Counted from the first letter of the stretch, positions 1-9,200 are shown. The stretch: 64,000 nt of DNA from Variovorax paradoxus NBRC 15149 (GCF_001591365.1 NZ_BCUT01000002.1:1-64000); one strand, 5' to 3'. A program made the numbers and translations. Notes: generated by a model from the letters alone, not told the origin.

Positions 1-1
1 T

Positions 2-217
2 GCCGATGCCGATGCCGATGCCGACGCCGACGCCGATGCCGATGCCGATGCCGATGCCGACGCCGACGCCGATGCCGATGCCGATGCCGATGCCGATGCC
101 GATGCCGATGCCGATGCGGATGCGGATGCCGATGCCGATGCGGATGCCGATGCCGATGCCGATGCCGATGCCGATGCCGATGCCGATGCCGACGCCGACG
201 CAGACGCAGACGCAGAC
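2..217 (+). repeat. In-frame hexanucleotide repeat (GCCGAT/GCCGAC)36
   Basis: Thirty-six tandem 6-bp units encode Ala-Asp each time. Variation is almost only synonymous: GAT or GAC for Asp, and GCC, GCG or GCA for Ala. Because the unit is 6 bp, gain or loss of units changes protein length without a frameshift. The tract continues past the left edge of the window, so its full length is unknown. Confidence 0.9.
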
Positions 218-2059
218 GGCGATCACCTCCTCGATCCGGGCGACGACCTCACCGGCGGCTTGATCGGCTCGACCGACGACAACCTGGGCCTGGGTGGTTC
301 ACTCACCCCGGTGCCGGGCGTCATCGACGGCGCGACCGACCTGGTCGATGACATCGTGTCTCCGATCCTGGGCGAGGAGTTCACGCGGGACGATCCGAAC
401 CAGTTCGATCCGGTGGACGATTTCACCGAGACCGTGGTCGACAGCGTGGACGGCGTGGCAGCGCCCATCATCGATCCCCTGCTGGGCGAAGGCGCCACCG
501 ATGCGCTGGTCGGCCAGGTCGACCACGTCACCGATGCGCTTCAGAACGGCCTGGACAACCTCGTGGGCGAAACCGGCATCCTGAGCGGCGCGACCACGGC
601 CCTCGGTCTCGATGGTGTCGTGGAAGACCTCGTGGGGGACGGCGGCGTCGTCGAGAACGTGGTCGAAGGCGTGCTGGGCGAGAACAGCCTGCTGAGCGGC
701 CTGGTCCAGGAAGAAGGCCTGGTAGGGGGCCTGCTCGCCGAAGACGGCCTGGTCGGCAACCTGCTGGGTGAAGACAGCGCCGTCGGCGGCCTGCTGGGCA
801 ACGTGCTGAGCGACGAAGGCGTCGTCGGCGGCCTCCTGGGTGAAGACGGCGTACTGGGCGGCCTGCTCGGCGGACCGCTGGGCCAAGAGGGTCTGCTGGG
901 CGGCCTGCTCGGCGGCGACGGCGCACTCGGCGGCCTGCTGGGCGGCGACAGCCTGGTCGGTGGCCTGCTGGGCGGAGACGGTACGCTGGCCGGCGTGCTG
1001 GGCAGCGAAGGCCTGACCGGCAGCCTGCTCGGCCAGGACGGCGTGGTGGACAACCTGCTCGGCGTGGACGGCGTCGCCGGCGGCCTGATCGGAGACAGCC
1101 CGCTCGGTGGCCTGCTGGCCGGCGAGGACGGCCTGCTCGGCGGCCTGACCGACGGCTTGCTGGGCGACGATGGCTTGCTGGGCGGCCTGCTGGGCGAAGA
1201 CGGCGTGGTCGGCGGCTTGCTGTCCGGGGACGGCGTGCTGGGCAACGTGCTCGGTGGCGATCTCCTGGGTGGCGACCTGCTCGGCGGTGACCTGCTGGGT
1301 GGCGTGCTTGGTGAGGACGGCCTGGTCGGCAACCTGCTTGGCGGCGACCTTCTGGGTGGCGATCTTCTCGGCGGTGATCTGCTGGGTGGCGTGCTCGGTG
1401 AGGACGGCCTTGTTGGCAACCTGCTTGGCGGCGATCTCTTGGGTGGTGATCTTCTCGGCGGTGATCTGCTGGGTGGCGTGCTGGGCGAAGACGGCCTCGT
1501 CGGCAACCTGATTGGCGGCGATCTCTTGGGTGGCGACTTGCTCGGCGGTGATTTGCTGGACGGCGTGCTGGGTGAAGACGGCCTGGTCGGCAATGTGCTC
1601 GGTGGCGACCTTCTGGGCGGTGATCTGCTCGGCGGCGATCTGCTCGATGGCGTGCTGGGCGAGGACGGCTTGGTCGGCAACGTGCTCGGCGGCGACCTTC
1701 TGGGCGGTGATCTGCTCGGCGGCGATCTGCTCGATGGCGTCCTCGGCGAAGACGGCCTGGTCGGCAATGTGCTCGGTGGCGACCTCCTGAGTGGCGACGT
1801 GCTCGGCGGCGACTTGCTCAACGGTGTGCTGGGCGAAGACGGCCTGGTCGGCAATGTGCTCGGCGGCGATCTCCCGGGCGGTGATCTGCTCGGCGGCGAC
1901 CTGCTGGACGGTGTGCTAGGTGAAAACGGCCTCGTCGGCAACCTGCTCGGCGGTGACCTCCTGGGTGGGACCACCACGCCGATCACCAGCCAGGTCGATC
2001 AAGGGCTTGGCGGCGGCGGAACGCCGGTGGCCGGCATCCTGGACAGCGTGCTGGGCTGA
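2..2059 (+). CDS. Low-complexity Ala-Asp / Gly-Leu repeat protein (5' truncated)
   Basis: The reading frame is open from the first base, so the true start lies outside the window; an internal TTG at 260 is not convincing as a start. From 2 to 217 the frame encodes 36 consecutive Ala-Asp dipeptides. A short acidic unique region follows, rich in Asp, Gly and Val. From about 660 to the stop the protein consists of Gly-Leu-Leu-Gly units, ending in eight 29-residue repeats with GGDLL pentads and a LGEDGLVGN closing motif. The C-terminus ends [15 protein letters not shown]. No enzyme motif or membrane anchor is visible in this part. Composition suggests an extracellular or cell-surface acidic repeat protein, possibly a beta-solenoid, but this is inference and I do not recognise a named family. 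A hairpin follows the stop codon. Confidence 0.75.
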   Translation, partial: ADADADADADADADADADADADADADADADADADADADADADADADADADADADADADADADADADADADADGDHLLDPGDDLTGGLIGSTDDNLGLGGSLTPVPGVIDGATDLVDDIVSPILGEEFTRDDPNQFDPVDDFTETVVDSVDGVAAPIIDPLLGEGATDALVGQVDHVTDALQNGLDNLVGETGILSGATTALGLDGVVEDLVGDGGVVENVVEGVLGENSLLSGLVQEEGLVGGLLAEDGLVGNLLGEDSAVGGLLGNVLSDEGVVGGLLGEDGVLGGLLGGPLGQEGLLGGLLGGDGALGGLLGGDSLVGGLLGGDGTLAGVLGSEGLTGSLLGQDGVVDNLLGVDGVAGGLIGDSPLGGLLAGEDGLLGGLTDGLLGDDGLLGGLLGEDGVVGGLLSGDGVLGNVLGGDLLGGDLLGGDLLGGVLGEDGLVGNLLGGDLLGGDLLGGDLLGGVLGEDGLVGNLLGGDLLGGDLLGGDLLGGVLGEDGLVGNLIGGDLLGGDLLGGDLLDGVLGEDGLVGNVLGGDLLGGDLLGGDLLDGVLGEDGLVGNVLGGDLLGGDLLGGDLLDGVLGEDGLVGNVLGGDLLSGDVLGGDLLNGVLGEDGLVGNVLGGDLPGGDLLGGDLLDGVLGENGLVGNLLGGDLLGGTTTPITSQVDQGLGGGGTPVAGILDSVLG
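1247..1969 (+). repeat. 87-bp coding tandem repeat, eight copies plus a partial ninth
   Basis: Copies begin at 1247 and recur every 87 bp to 1942, followed by a 27-bp partial copy. Each encodes 29 residues: three or four GGDLL-type pentads and then a linker of the form LGEDGLVGN. Copies 5 and 6 (1595-1768) encode identical residues, which suggests recent duplication. Copy 7 carries an Ser-Gly-Asp-Val variant and copy 8 a Pro and an Asn substitution. This is a coding minisatellite; there are no unique spacers. Confidence 0.9.
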
Positions 2060-2071
2060 TCGATGGTCCGG

Positions 2072-2100
2072 CCACCGTCCTTCGTCGAGAGGGACGGTGG
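2072..2100 (+). terminator. Hairpin after the repeat-protein gene
   Basis: CCACCGTCC (2072-2080) and GGACGGTGG (2092-2100) form a perfect 9-bp stem with an 11-nt loop, 12 bases after the stop codon. There is no clear T-run, so intrinsic termination would be weak. Confidence 0.5.
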
Positions 2101-2167
2101 TGGATGCTTCTGAAAAGAAGGGATGGGCCTTAGCGGCCCGCCCCCGACAAGCCCGCGCAGTTCCGGC

Positions 2168-2551
2168 TCAGCGCAATGCTGCGGCCGGATCGGCGCGGCG
2201 CACTTCCATCACGCCATGCACAGTGGCCTGCTCGTAGACCGATGGCACGCGCGTGGCCAGGTGCAGCAGGATGCGCGGCGCGTGGCTCTTGACAGACCAT
2301 CGGAGCAGAATGCCGGCCGCCACCAGCGGCCCGCCTGCCCATGGAAGGCCGGCCAGCGCCAGGGCGATCCCCGGACCGATGAGGGCAATCGCCAGCGGCA
2401 TGGCGTAGGTCCTGTGAGACACGAACGCCGCTGCCAGCGCGGGATTGACGATCACGCGAAAACGCCCTTGCGGCAGGCCTTGGCGGAATTCCTCGAAAGG
2501 AACGTATTCGGCGGTGTCCTGCATGTCGCTCTGGCTGTTCATGCGCTGCAT
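2168..2551 (-). CDS. Small hypothetical membrane protein
   Basis: The predicted protein has 127 residues. The N-terminal 40 residues are soluble; two adjacent hydrophobic stretches follow at about residues 45-66 and 68-83, with a loop around PWAGG, then a basic C-terminal tail containing KSHAPRILLHLATRVPSVYEQA. It begins 13 bases after the stop of the LysR-type regulator on the same strand, so the two are probably cotranscribed. An alternative start is the ATG at 2542. I recognise no family; two closely spaced membrane helices and a conserved-looking tail suggest a small inner-membrane protein. Confidence 0.6.
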   Translation of the reverse strand: MQRMNSQSDMQDTAEYVPFEEFRQGLPQGRFRVIVNPALAAAFVSHRTYAMPLAIALIGPGIALALAGLPWAGGPLVAAGILLRWSVKSHAPRILLHLATRVPSVYEQATVHGVMEVRRADPAAALR

Positions 2552-2564
2552 TCTGACGCGGTGT

Positions 2565-3458
2565 TCAGCCGCGTCCCGCCTGCTTCAGCGAGGCCGCCGC
2601 CAGTTCGATCATCCGCTTGCCGAGCACCGACGGCGCGAAGCCCTCGTGCGCGAGCGCGAAGATGCCGAGCGTCGGACTGCCGACGATCGGCCGGAAGTCC
2701 AGCTCGTCGCTGCGACAGGCGCGCGCCGTCAGGTCGTCCACGATCGCAATGCCCGCGCCGCAGGCGGCGAGCGCGCAGGCCATCTGGCCGGAACGCACCT
2801 CGACCGATGACGCCGGCTCCACCTGGCTGCTGGCGCACCAGTCGGCAATGACGCGGCCCTGCGGCGTGTCCCGGCTGAACGAGATCAGGCGCTCGTTCAG
2901 CACGTCGCGGGGGCGCAGCAAGCGCTTCGACGACAGCGCATGGCCCCTGGGGAACACGCAGACAAGGCGCCACTGTCCGATCGGCTTCGACGCCAGCAGT
3001 GCGTTGTCGGTGGCGATGGTCGAGATCGCGAGGTCTGCTTCGCGGCGGATCAGGCGGCCGAGCATTTCGCGGGTGGGCAGTGTCTCCAGGTAGATCCTGG
3101 CCGCCGGATACTCGCTGGCCAGTGCCGCCACGGCGCGCGGCACGGCGACCAGTGCGGTGCTCGGGCTGGCCAGCACGCGCAACGACAGCCGCGCGCCCGA
3201 CTTGAGCTCCTCGGCGCGTTCCGTCACCCGCCGGATGCCGCCATACACTTCGGACACTTCTTCGTAGAGGGCCTGCGCTTCCGGGGTTGGCAGCAGCCGG
3301 CCCTTCTTGCGCTCGAACAGGCGCAGGCCCAGCTGCAATTCGATGTGCGCCAGCATGCGGCTGATGCCCGGCTGCGACACGTGGAGCAGGCGCGCGGCGT
3401 CCGTGACCGAGCCAGCCAGCATCACGGCGCGAAATACCTCGATCTGTCTCAGATTCAT
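2565..3458 (-). CDS. LysR-family transcriptional regulator
   Basis: The product is 297 residues, the normal length for the family. The N-terminus MNLRQIEVFRAVMLAGSVTDAARLL with VSQPGISRMLAHIE is a typical LysR winged helix-turn-helix, followed by an effector-binding domain. The ATG at 3458 was chosen over one at 3476 because GGAGG lies five bases before it and the conserved helix begins there. It is divergent from a Bug-type receptor gene, and a perfect 15-bp palindrome overlaps its 5' leader. It probably controls the receptor/oxidoreductase unit and itself; the effector is unknown. Confidence 0.9.
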   Translation of the reverse strand: MNLRQIEVFRAVMLAGSVTDAARLLHVSQPGISRMLAHIELQLGLRLFERKKGRLLPTPEAQALYEEVSEVYGGIRRVTERAEELKSGARLSLRVLASPSTALVAVPRAVAALASEYPAARIYLETLPTREMLGRLIRREADLAISTIATDNALLASKPIGQWRLVCVFPRGHALSSKRLLRPRDVLNERLISFSRDTPQGRVIADWCASSQVEPASSVEVRSGQMACALAACGAGIAIVDDLTARACRSDELDFRPIVGSPTLGIFALAHEGFAPSVLGKRMIELAAASLKQAGRG

Positions 3459-3469
3459 CTGGCCTCCGG

Positions 3470-3484
3470 ATAACACGATGTTAT
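3470..3484. promoter_or_regulatory. LysR-type operator palindrome
   Basis: ATAACA-CGA-TGTTAT is a perfect 15-bp inverted repeat containing a T-N11-A core. It lies 12 bases before the LysR start and 84 bases before the Bug receptor start, where an autoregulatory site would be expected. Confidence 0.6.
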
Positions 3485-3567
3485 GGGAACGCCAGATCTT
3501 GGTATTGGCTGGCGAAGGCGCCGCTTCCTATGATCGATCGCAGAGCCCCAAGACGAGAGACAGGCGA

Positions 3568-4566
3568 ATGACCGAACACCTTCCGACAATGAACCGGCGC
3601 GCGGTGCTTTCCACCGTCGCGCTTGCCCTTGCCGCCGCGCATGCGGGCCGCGGCCTGGCCGCCCAGGCCTGGCCGAGCAGGACAGTGCGCATCATCGTGC
3701 CGTTCGCACCGGGCGGCGGTGCCGACAGCTCGGCGCGCGTGCTGGCCGAAGTGCTGGCGCCTCCACTGGGCCAGAGCGTCATCGTGGAGAACCGGCCGGG
3801 CGCCGGCAGCGCCATTGGCGTGATGGCCGCCGCGCAGAGCAGGGACGGCCACACGCTGCTCATGGGCAGCAACAGCATGGTGATCAATCCGGTGCTGAAT
3901 ACGTCGGTCGGCTACGACGTGGCGCGCGACTTCGACGCAGTCGGCATGGTGTCGGCGCAGCCGCTGGTCCTGGTCGTGCCCGCGTCCTCGAAGATCGCCA
4001 GCTTTGCCGATCTGGTCGCCGAGGCCAAGGCACGGCCCGGCACGCTCACCGCCGGCAACAGCGGCAACGGCACGCTGGCGCACCTGACGGCCGAGCTGTT
4101 CGCGATCCAGACGCAAGCAACGATCACCAGCGTTCCCTACAAGGGCGAGAGCGCGCTGGTGCCCGACCTGATCGGCGGGCTGGTGTCCTTCGGGTTCCTG
4201 AACCTGCCCAGCGTGATCGCGCACATCCGTTCGGTCCGCCTGCGTGCACTGGCCGTGTCCTCGCCCGCGCCCGTGGCCGCGCTGCCGGGCGTGCCGACGC
4301 TGCGGTCGCTCGGGCAGCCCAGCCTCGAAGTACAGGGCTGGGCCGCGCTGGTCGCGCCGAAGGGCACGATTCCAAGGGAAGACCTCGCCCGCCTGGAAAC
4401 GCTGCTGGCGCAGGCCCTGGCGACCGATACCGTGAAGACTCGCTTCGCTTCGTTGAGCGTCGAGCCCGTCGCGAGCGGCCGAGAAGCCACGGCGCAATAC
4501 CTCAAAGCCGAGGGCGCGCGCTGGAAACAGGTGATCAAGGCGCGCGGCATCAAGGCGGATTCGTGA
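3568..4566 (+). CDS. Bug-family tripartite tricarboxylate transporter receptor
   Basis: The 332-residue product has a signal peptide beginning around the twin Arg of MNRRAVL and ending near GLAAQAWP. The mature part carries Bug-family landmarks: IVPFAPGGGADSSARVLAE, VIVENRPGAGSAIGV and a late VPYKGESALVPDLIGG. These periplasmic receptors capture carboxylates, either for TctAB-type permeases or for sensing. No membrane subunits are present here, so the receptor would act with a permease encoded elsewhere or as an orphan. The start at 3568 follows an AG-rich stretch; 3589 is an alternative. Its stop overlaps the next gene's ATG by one base, so the two are translationally coupled. Confidence 0.9.
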   Translation: MTEHLPTMNRRAVLSTVALALAAAHAGRGLAAQAWPSRTVRIIVPFAPGGGADSSARVLAEVLAPPLGQSVIVENRPGAGSAIGVMAAAQSRDGHTLLMGSNSMVINPVLNTSVGYDVARDFDAVGMVSAQPLVLVVPASSKIASFADLVAEAKARPGTLTAGNSGNGTLAHLTAELFAIQTQATITSVPYKGESALVPDLIGGLVSFGFLNLPSVIAHIRSVRLRALAVSSPAPVAALPGVPTLRSLGQPSLEVQGWAALVAPKGTIPREDLARLETLLAQALATDTVKTRFASLSVEPVASGREATAQYLKAEGARWKQVIKARGIKADS

Positions 4567-5879
4567 TGGAAGACAAGAGGTACGGCTATCGCATTGCAGC
4601 GGCGATCGACGCGGATGTGGTTGTCTGCGGCGGGGGCGTGGCCGGTGCGATGGCGGCGGTTGCGGCCGCACGCGCCGGTGCTTCGGTGGTGCTGGTCGAA
4701 CGCTACGGCTTTCTCGGCGGCAACGCCACGGCCGGTGCCGTGGCGCAGTTCAACAGCTGGCAGACGGCCAACGGCCGCCGGGTGATCGGGGGCCTGGCCG
4801 ACGAGGTCGCCATGCGGCTCGAAAGGTACGGCGGCGCCGGCGGGCACGCGAGCTTCGTGATGTCGACGGGCCACAGGATGGACCGCGTCGAATACGCGCC
4901 CGAGGTACTCAAGCTGGTGCTGGACGACATGGTCCAGGAAGCCGGCGTGCGCCCGCTGCTGCATGCCAGCGTGCTCGACGTCCGGGTGACCGGTCGGCAC
5001 ATCGATGCCGTGCACGTGCTGACCAAGAGCGGCGTGGTCGAATTGCGCGCGCAGGTGCTGATCGACGCGTCCGGGGACATCGATGCGCTGAAGCGCGCGG
5101 GCGCTGCTTTCCTCGAACTCGATGATGGCGAGGCGTTGCAGCCGGCCACGATGATGTTCCGCTTCGGGCCGATCGACTTCGCGCGTTTCGAAGCCCTTTC
5201 GAAGACCGAGATCGCAGCCCTGGCGCGGCGCGGCTACGACGAGGGGCAGCTGGCGCGCGCCGCATTGCACGCGAGCCGCGATCCGTTCAGCACGGACGCC
5301 TGGTTCAACATCGGCCGCCTCGGCATCGACGCCACGGACGCCATGGCCCTGGGCGCCGCCGAGATCGAAGGCCGACGCCAGGCCTGGAAGGCGGCCCAGT
5401 ACCTGCGGCGATGCGTGCCGGGTTGCGAAGCAGGCCAGCTGCGCGCATTCGGCACGCAAGTCGGCGTTCGCGAGACGCGCCGCATCCTCGGCGACCATGT
5501 GCTGACCAGCGAGGAACTGCTGCGCCCGGAGCAGTTCCCCGATGCGATTGCCGCCGGCGCATATCCGATCGACATCCATCCGGCGGCCGGCGGAGAGCTG
5601 CGCTATGAAGGGCTCGATGGCGACCACGCCTACCAGATTCCTTACCGCAGCCTGATTCCGGTCGGTTTCGACAACGCGCTGGCGGTCGGTCGCGGCGTCT
5701 CGGCGACGCACAGCGCGCATGCCGCGATCCGCGTCATGACCATCTCGATGGCCGTCGGCCAGGCGGCCGGCGTGGCGGCTGCAATGGCCGCGCAGCCGCA
5801 GCAGGCCGGGCGCGTTCGCGCGGTGTCGATGCCGGCGCTGCGCGAGCGGCTGCTTCGGGACGGGGCCAAGCTGGGTTGA
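4566..5879 (+). CDS. FAD-dependent oxidoreductase
   Basis: The product has 437 residues. The N-terminal VVVCGGGVAGAMAAVAAA is a dinucleotide-binding GxGxxG motif, followed by VLVERYGFLGGNATAG, the signature of the FAD-dependent oxidoreductase family related to fumarate-reductase flavoproteins (PF12831-type). Near the C-terminus, YRSLIPVGFDNALAVGRGVSATHSAHA is the second FAD-contact region of that family. The substrate is not evident; coupling to a Bug receptor suggests oxidation of the imported organic acid or a derivative. ATG 4566 overlaps the receptor's TGA, and a GTG three bases earlier is less likely. Confidence 0.8.
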   Translation: MEDKRYGYRIAAAIDADVVVCGGGVAGAMAAVAAARAGASVVLVERYGFLGGNATAGAVAQFNSWQTANGRRVIGGLADEVAMRLERYGGAGGHASFVMSTGHRMDRVEYAPEVLKLVLDDMVQEAGVRPLLHASVLDVRVTGRHIDAVHVLTKSGVVELRAQVLIDASGDIDALKRAGAAFLELDDGEALQPATMMFRFGPIDFARFEALSKTEIAALARRGYDEGQLARAALHASRDPFSTDAWFNIGRLGIDATDAMALGAAEIEGRRQAWKAAQYLRRCVPGCEAGQLRAFGTQVGVRETRRILGDHVLTSEELLRPEQFPDAIAAGAYPIDIHPAAGGELRYEGLDGDHAYQIPYRSLIPVGFDNALAVGRGVSATHSAHAAIRVMTISMAVGQAAGVAAAMAAQPQQAGRVRAVSMPALRERLLRDGAKLG

Positions 5880-5897
5880 GCGGAGGAGAGCTGTCTG

Positions 5898-6617
5898 TCA
5901 GCCCGCCGCAGGCAGCGCCGATTCCTCCGTCCACCGCGCATGCGAGGCGCTCAGGTGATGCAGCATGGCTGCCACCGCGGCCTGCGGGTCCCGCGCTTCG
6001 AGCGCGCGGTAGATCGCCTCGTGCTCGGCAAAGGCCGCCTTCCACGCATGCGAATTCTCTGCGCGCTCGCTCATGCGCGAGGAGATCGGGCTGTGCCGGC
6101 CATCGAAGAGTTCCCCCACCAGCCGCACGAGCACCGAGTTGCCGGTCATCTCGGCGATGGCGATGTGGAAGCGCCGGTCGTTCTCGATCTGCGCGCGGCC
6201 GTTCAGGCCGTCCTCGCGCATGCTTTCCAGCGAGGCCTTCACGCGCTCAAGGTGCTGCGGGTTCACGCGGGCGGAGGCCAGCGTGACGACCGAGCCTTCG
6301 AGCATCGCGCGCGCCTGGATCATTTCGGACGGGCTCTCGCCCACCGCCGGCGTGGCGCGCTCCGGCGTGTCGGGCGACGCGCAGACATACACGCCCGACC
6401 CCATCCGTATCTCGATGCGGCCGTCGATCTCCAGGGCAATCAGCGCTTCGCGCAGCGAAGGCCGCGACACACCCAGCTGCAGGGCCAACTCCCGCTCCGG
6501 TGGCAGGCGCGCGCCGACGGGCAGGTTGCCGTCGCGGATGACAGCCCGGATCTGGTCGGCAACCTGCTGGTAGAGCCGGCGGGTGTCGGCGGGTTTGGTG
6601 GTGGCGGGGGGAAGCAT
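5898..6617 (-). CDS. GntR-family (FadR/FCD) regulator of the fucose operon
   Basis: The product has 239 residues. A GntR winged helix occupies about residues 15-80 (VADQIRAVIRDG, RLPPERELALQLGVSRPSLREAL, GSGVYV). An all-helical FCD ligand domain follows, with the metal-binding-type pattern RRFHIAIAEMTGN and late HEAIYRALEARDPQAAVAAMLHHL. It is divergently transcribed from the fucose-catabolism genes, and three copies of TGGTNNNGCCA lie in the intergenic region. By analogy with FCD regulators of sugar-acid operons, it is probably a repressor relieved by a pathway acid such as L-fuconate or its ketodeoxy derivative. Confidence 0.9.
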   Translation of the reverse strand: MLPPATTKPADTRRLYQQVADQIRAVIRDGNLPVGARLPPERELALQLGVSRPSLREALIALEIDGRIEIRMGSGVYVCASPDTPERATPAVGESPSEMIQARAMLEGSVVTLASARVNPQHLERVKASLESMREDGLNGRAQIENDRRFHIAIAEMTGNSVLVRLVGELFDGRHSPISSRMSERAENSHAWKAAFAEHEAIYRALEARDPQAAVAAMLHHLSASHARWTEESALPAAG

Positions 6618-6638
6618 GAGAAGGGTAGGCCGTCGATC

Positions 6639-6649
6639 TGGTCATGCCA
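6639..6649. promoter_or_regulatory. GntR operator candidate 1
   Basis: TGGTCATGCCA matches the TGGTNNNGCCA element also found twice before the lactonase gene. It lies 22 bases upstream of the regulator's start and could mediate autoregulation. Confidence 0.55.
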
Positions 6650-6753
6650 GTTTGCCACCCTCGATGTAGTGATTACTACTAATGAGCGGTATTTCACGGG
6701 AAAACCCGCAAAGGGTTTGTTCCGGTGGGGCCATTTTTGGCGCTATGGCAAAG

Positions 6754-6778
6754 TGGTCTCGCCAAATTGGTAAGGCCA
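6754..6778. promoter_or_regulatory. GntR operator candidates 2 and 3
   Basis: TGGTCTCGCCA (6754-6764) and TGGTAAGGCCA (6768-6778) are two copies of one imperfect palindrome, 14 bases apart, directly upstream of the lactonase ATG at 6792. Such spacing would let a bound repressor block the operon promoter or the ribosome-binding region. Confidence 0.6.
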
Positions 6779-6791
6779 AAAGAGACGGAGC

Positions 6792-7667
6792 ATGAGACAG
6801 CGCATCGACTCGCATCAGCATTTCTGGCGGCCCGCGCGCGGCGACTACACATGGCTGCGCGCCGATGTGCCCGCCCTTGCGCCGCTGGTGCGCGACTTCC
6901 TTCCCGAGCATCTCGCGCCCCTGCTGCGGGCGCATGGCGTCGAGCGGACCGTGCTGGTGCAGGCAGCCGATTCGCAGGCCGAGACCGGCTTCATGCTCGA
7001 ACTGGCCAGTGCGCACGAGGTGGTGGGCGGCGTGGTCGGCTGGGTCGACCTGGGCAGCCCCGATGCCGTGGCCTCGCTCGAGCGCATGGCGCAGCACCCC
7101 AAGTTCAAGGGCGTGCGGCCGATGCTGCAAGACCTGCCCGACGACGACTGGATCGCGCGCATGCCGCGTGCCGATGCCATCGAGGCCCTCATCCGCCTGG
7201 GCCTGCGCTTCGATGCGCTGGTGAAGCCGCGGCACCTGCCTTCGCTGCGGCGCTTCCTGGAAGACTGGCCGCAATTGCCCGTGGTGATCGACCACGCCGC
7301 CAAGCCGCCCGTGGGCGCGCACGGCAGCGAAGCCTTCGCGGCCTGGCGCAAGGACATGGCCGCGCTCGCCGCGCTGCCGCAGGTGTGCTGCAAGTTCTCC
7401 GGGCTCTGGGGCGAGGCGCCGCAGGCGGCGCACCACGATGTCGATGTGGCGGTGCGCGCCGTGCGCCCGGTGTGGGAGCCGCTGCTCGAGAGCTTCGGCC
7501 CCGCGCGCCTCATGTGGGGCAGCGACTGGCCGGTGCTCACCGTGGCCGGCGACTACGCGGGCTGGATCGCCGTCAGCGAAGCCTGCATCGGCCGCCTCTC
7601 GGACGCCGAGCAGTCGCACATCTGGCGCGGCACCGCGCAGCGCTTCTATGGCCTCTCGGCGGACTGA
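6792..7667 (+). CDS. L-fucono-1,5-lactonase (amidohydrolase, COG3618)
   Basis: The 291-residue protein belongs to the amidohydrolase_2 superfamily. It shows the N-terminal metal motif HQH (residues 8-10), VIDHAAKP with His168 after a beta strand, KFSGLW (Lys201) and the late MWGSDWPV with Asp245. COG3618 members next to fuconate dehydratases hydrolyse L-fucono-1,5-lactone to L-fuconate. It is the first gene of the operon, followed after six bases by an ABC ATPase gene. The function is supported mainly by the neighbours; a related sugar lactone cannot be excluded. Confidence 0.85.
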   Translation: MRQRIDSHQHFWRPARGDYTWLRADVPALAPLVRDFLPEHLAPLLRAHGVERTVLVQAADSQAETGFMLELASAHEVVGGVVGWVDLGSPDAVASLERMAQHPKFKGVRPMLQDLPDDDWIARMPRADAIEALIRLGLRFDALVKPRHLPSLRRFLEDWPQLPVVIDHAAKPPVGAHGSEAFAAWRKDMAALAALPQVCCKFSGLWGEAPQAAHHDVDVAVRAVRPVWEPLLESFGPARLMWGSDWPVLTVAGDYAGWIAVSEACIGRLSDAEQSHIWRGTAQRFYGLSAD

Positions 7668-7673
7668 ACACGC

Positions 7674-9200
7674 ATGGCACCCATCGTCACCATCCGCGAC
7701 CTCTGCAAGTCCTTTGCCGGCGTGCGCGCGCTCGACAAGGCGCAGTTCGACCTGCTGCCCGGCGAGGTGCATGCGCTCATGGGCGAGAACGGCGCGGGCA
7801 AGTCCACCCTCATGAAGGTGCTGGCCGGCGTCTACAGCAAGGATTCCGGCGAAGTGCTGATCGACGGCCAGCCCGTGGACATCGCGAGCCCGCGCGCGGC
7901 GCAGGCACTGGGCATCGGGATCATCCATCAGGAACTCAACCTGATGAACCACCTGAGCGCCGCGCAGAACATCTTCATCGGCCGCGAGCCGCGCGGGCGC
8001 TTCGGCCTCTTCATCGACGAAGACGCGATGCGCACCCAGGCCGAGCGCATCTTCGCGCGCATGAACCTGCGGCTCGACCCGCACACGCCGGTCGGCGAAC
8101 TCACGGTCGCCAGGCAGCAGATGGTGGAGATCGCCAAGGCGCTCTCGTTCGACTCGCGCGTGCTCATCATGGACGAGCCCACCGCCGCGCTCAACAACGA
8201 GGAGGTGGCCGACCTGTTCCGCATCATCGGCCAGCTCCGGTCGCAGGGCGTGGCCATTGTCTACATCTCGCACAAGATGGACGAACTCAAGCGCATCGCC
8301 GACCGCGTGACCGTGATGCGCGACGGCCAGTACATCGCCACCGTGCCGATGGCCGGCACGCCGATGGACTCGCTGATCGCGATGATGGTGGGCCGCCAGC
8401 TCACCGAGGTGGAGAACGACTTCCCCGACACCTCGGGCAACGAGGTCGTGCTCGAGGCGCGCGGCATCACGCGCGGCGCGGTGGTGCGCAACGCCAGCTT
8501 CGTGCTGCGCAAGGGCGAGATCCTGGGCTTTGCGGGGCTCATGGGCGCGGGCCGCACCGAGCTCGCGCGCGCGGTGTTCGGCGCCGACCCCATCGATGCG
8601 GGCGAGGTCTTGGTGCACGGCAGGAAGGTGTCGATCAAGTCGCCCGAAGATGCCGTGCGGCACGGCATCGGCTATCTCTCCGAAGACCGCAAGCACTTCG
8701 GCCTGGCCACCGGCATGGACGTGGAAACCAACATCGCGCTGCCGAGCATGAAGAAGTTCCTGTCGATGGGCGTCTTCATCGACCAGGCCGCCATCGAGGC
8801 CGCGGGTGAGCGCTACGTGAAGCAGCTCAGCATCAAGACGCCCTCGGTGCGCCAGCAGGTGCGGCTGCTCTCGGGCGGCAACCAGCAGAAGATCGTGATC
8901 GCCAAGTGGCTGCTGCGCGACTGCGGCGTGCTCTTCTTCGACGAGCCCACGCGCGGCATCGACGTGGGCGCCAAGGCCGAGATCTACCGCCTGCTCAACC
9001 AGCTGGCGGCGGAGGGCAAGGCCATCGTGATCATCTCCTCGGAGCTGCCCGAGATACTGCGCGTGAGCCACCGAGTGCTGGTGATGTGCGAAGGCCGCAT
9101 CACCGGCGAACTCGCGGGGCGCGAGGCCTCGCAGGAAAAGATCATGCAGCTCGCCACCCGGCGTGAAACCGCTGCCGCTGCTGCTGAGGCCACCGCCTGA
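7674..9200 (+). CDS. Sugar ABC transporter ATP-binding protein (RbsA/XylG type)
   Basis: The 508-residue protein has two tandem nucleotide-binding domains, as in ribose/xylose-type importers. The first has Walker [10 protein letters not shown] (38-46) and Walker [13 protein letters not shown]; the second has a degenerate Walker A ([10 protein letters not shown]), the signature LSGGNQQK and Walker [14 protein letters not shown]. It energises the permease and receptor encoded immediately downstream. In this operon the imported sugar is most likely L-fucose. Confidence 0.95.
   Translation: MAPIVTIRDLCKSFAGVRALDKAQFDLLPGEVHALMGENGAGKSTLMKVLAGVYSKDSGEVLIDGQPVDIASPRAAQALGIGIIHQELNLMNHLSAAQNIFIGREPRGRFGLFIDEDAMRTQAERIFARMNLRLDPHTPVGELTVARQQMVEIAKALSFDSRVLIMDEPTAALNNEEVADLFRIIGQLRSQGVAIVYISHKMDELKRIADRVTVMRDGQYIATVPMAGTPMDSLIAMMVGRQLTEVENDFPDTSGNEVVLEARGITRGAVVRNASFVLRKGEILGFAGLMGAGRTELARAVFGADPIDAGEVLVHGRKVSIKSPEDAVRHGIGYLSEDRKHFGLATGMDVETNIALPSMKKFLSMGVFIDQAAIEAAGERYVKQLSIKTPSVRQQVRLLSGGNQQKIVIAKWLLRDCGVLFFDEPTRGIDVGAKAEIYRLLNQLAAEGKAIVIISSELPEILRVSHRVLVMCEGRITGELAGREASQEKIMQLATRRETAAAAAEATA

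Noticed and set aside
1247..1969. Regular 87-bp repeats considered as a CRISPR array
   Set aside because: Copies are contiguous and coding, with no unique spacers and no cas genes nearby.
541..1986. Long minus-strand frame opposite the repeat protein, Pro/Ser-rich
   Set aside because: It is the antisense shadow of the Gly/Leu repeat gene; the plus-strand frame has the unique domains and continues past the window edge.
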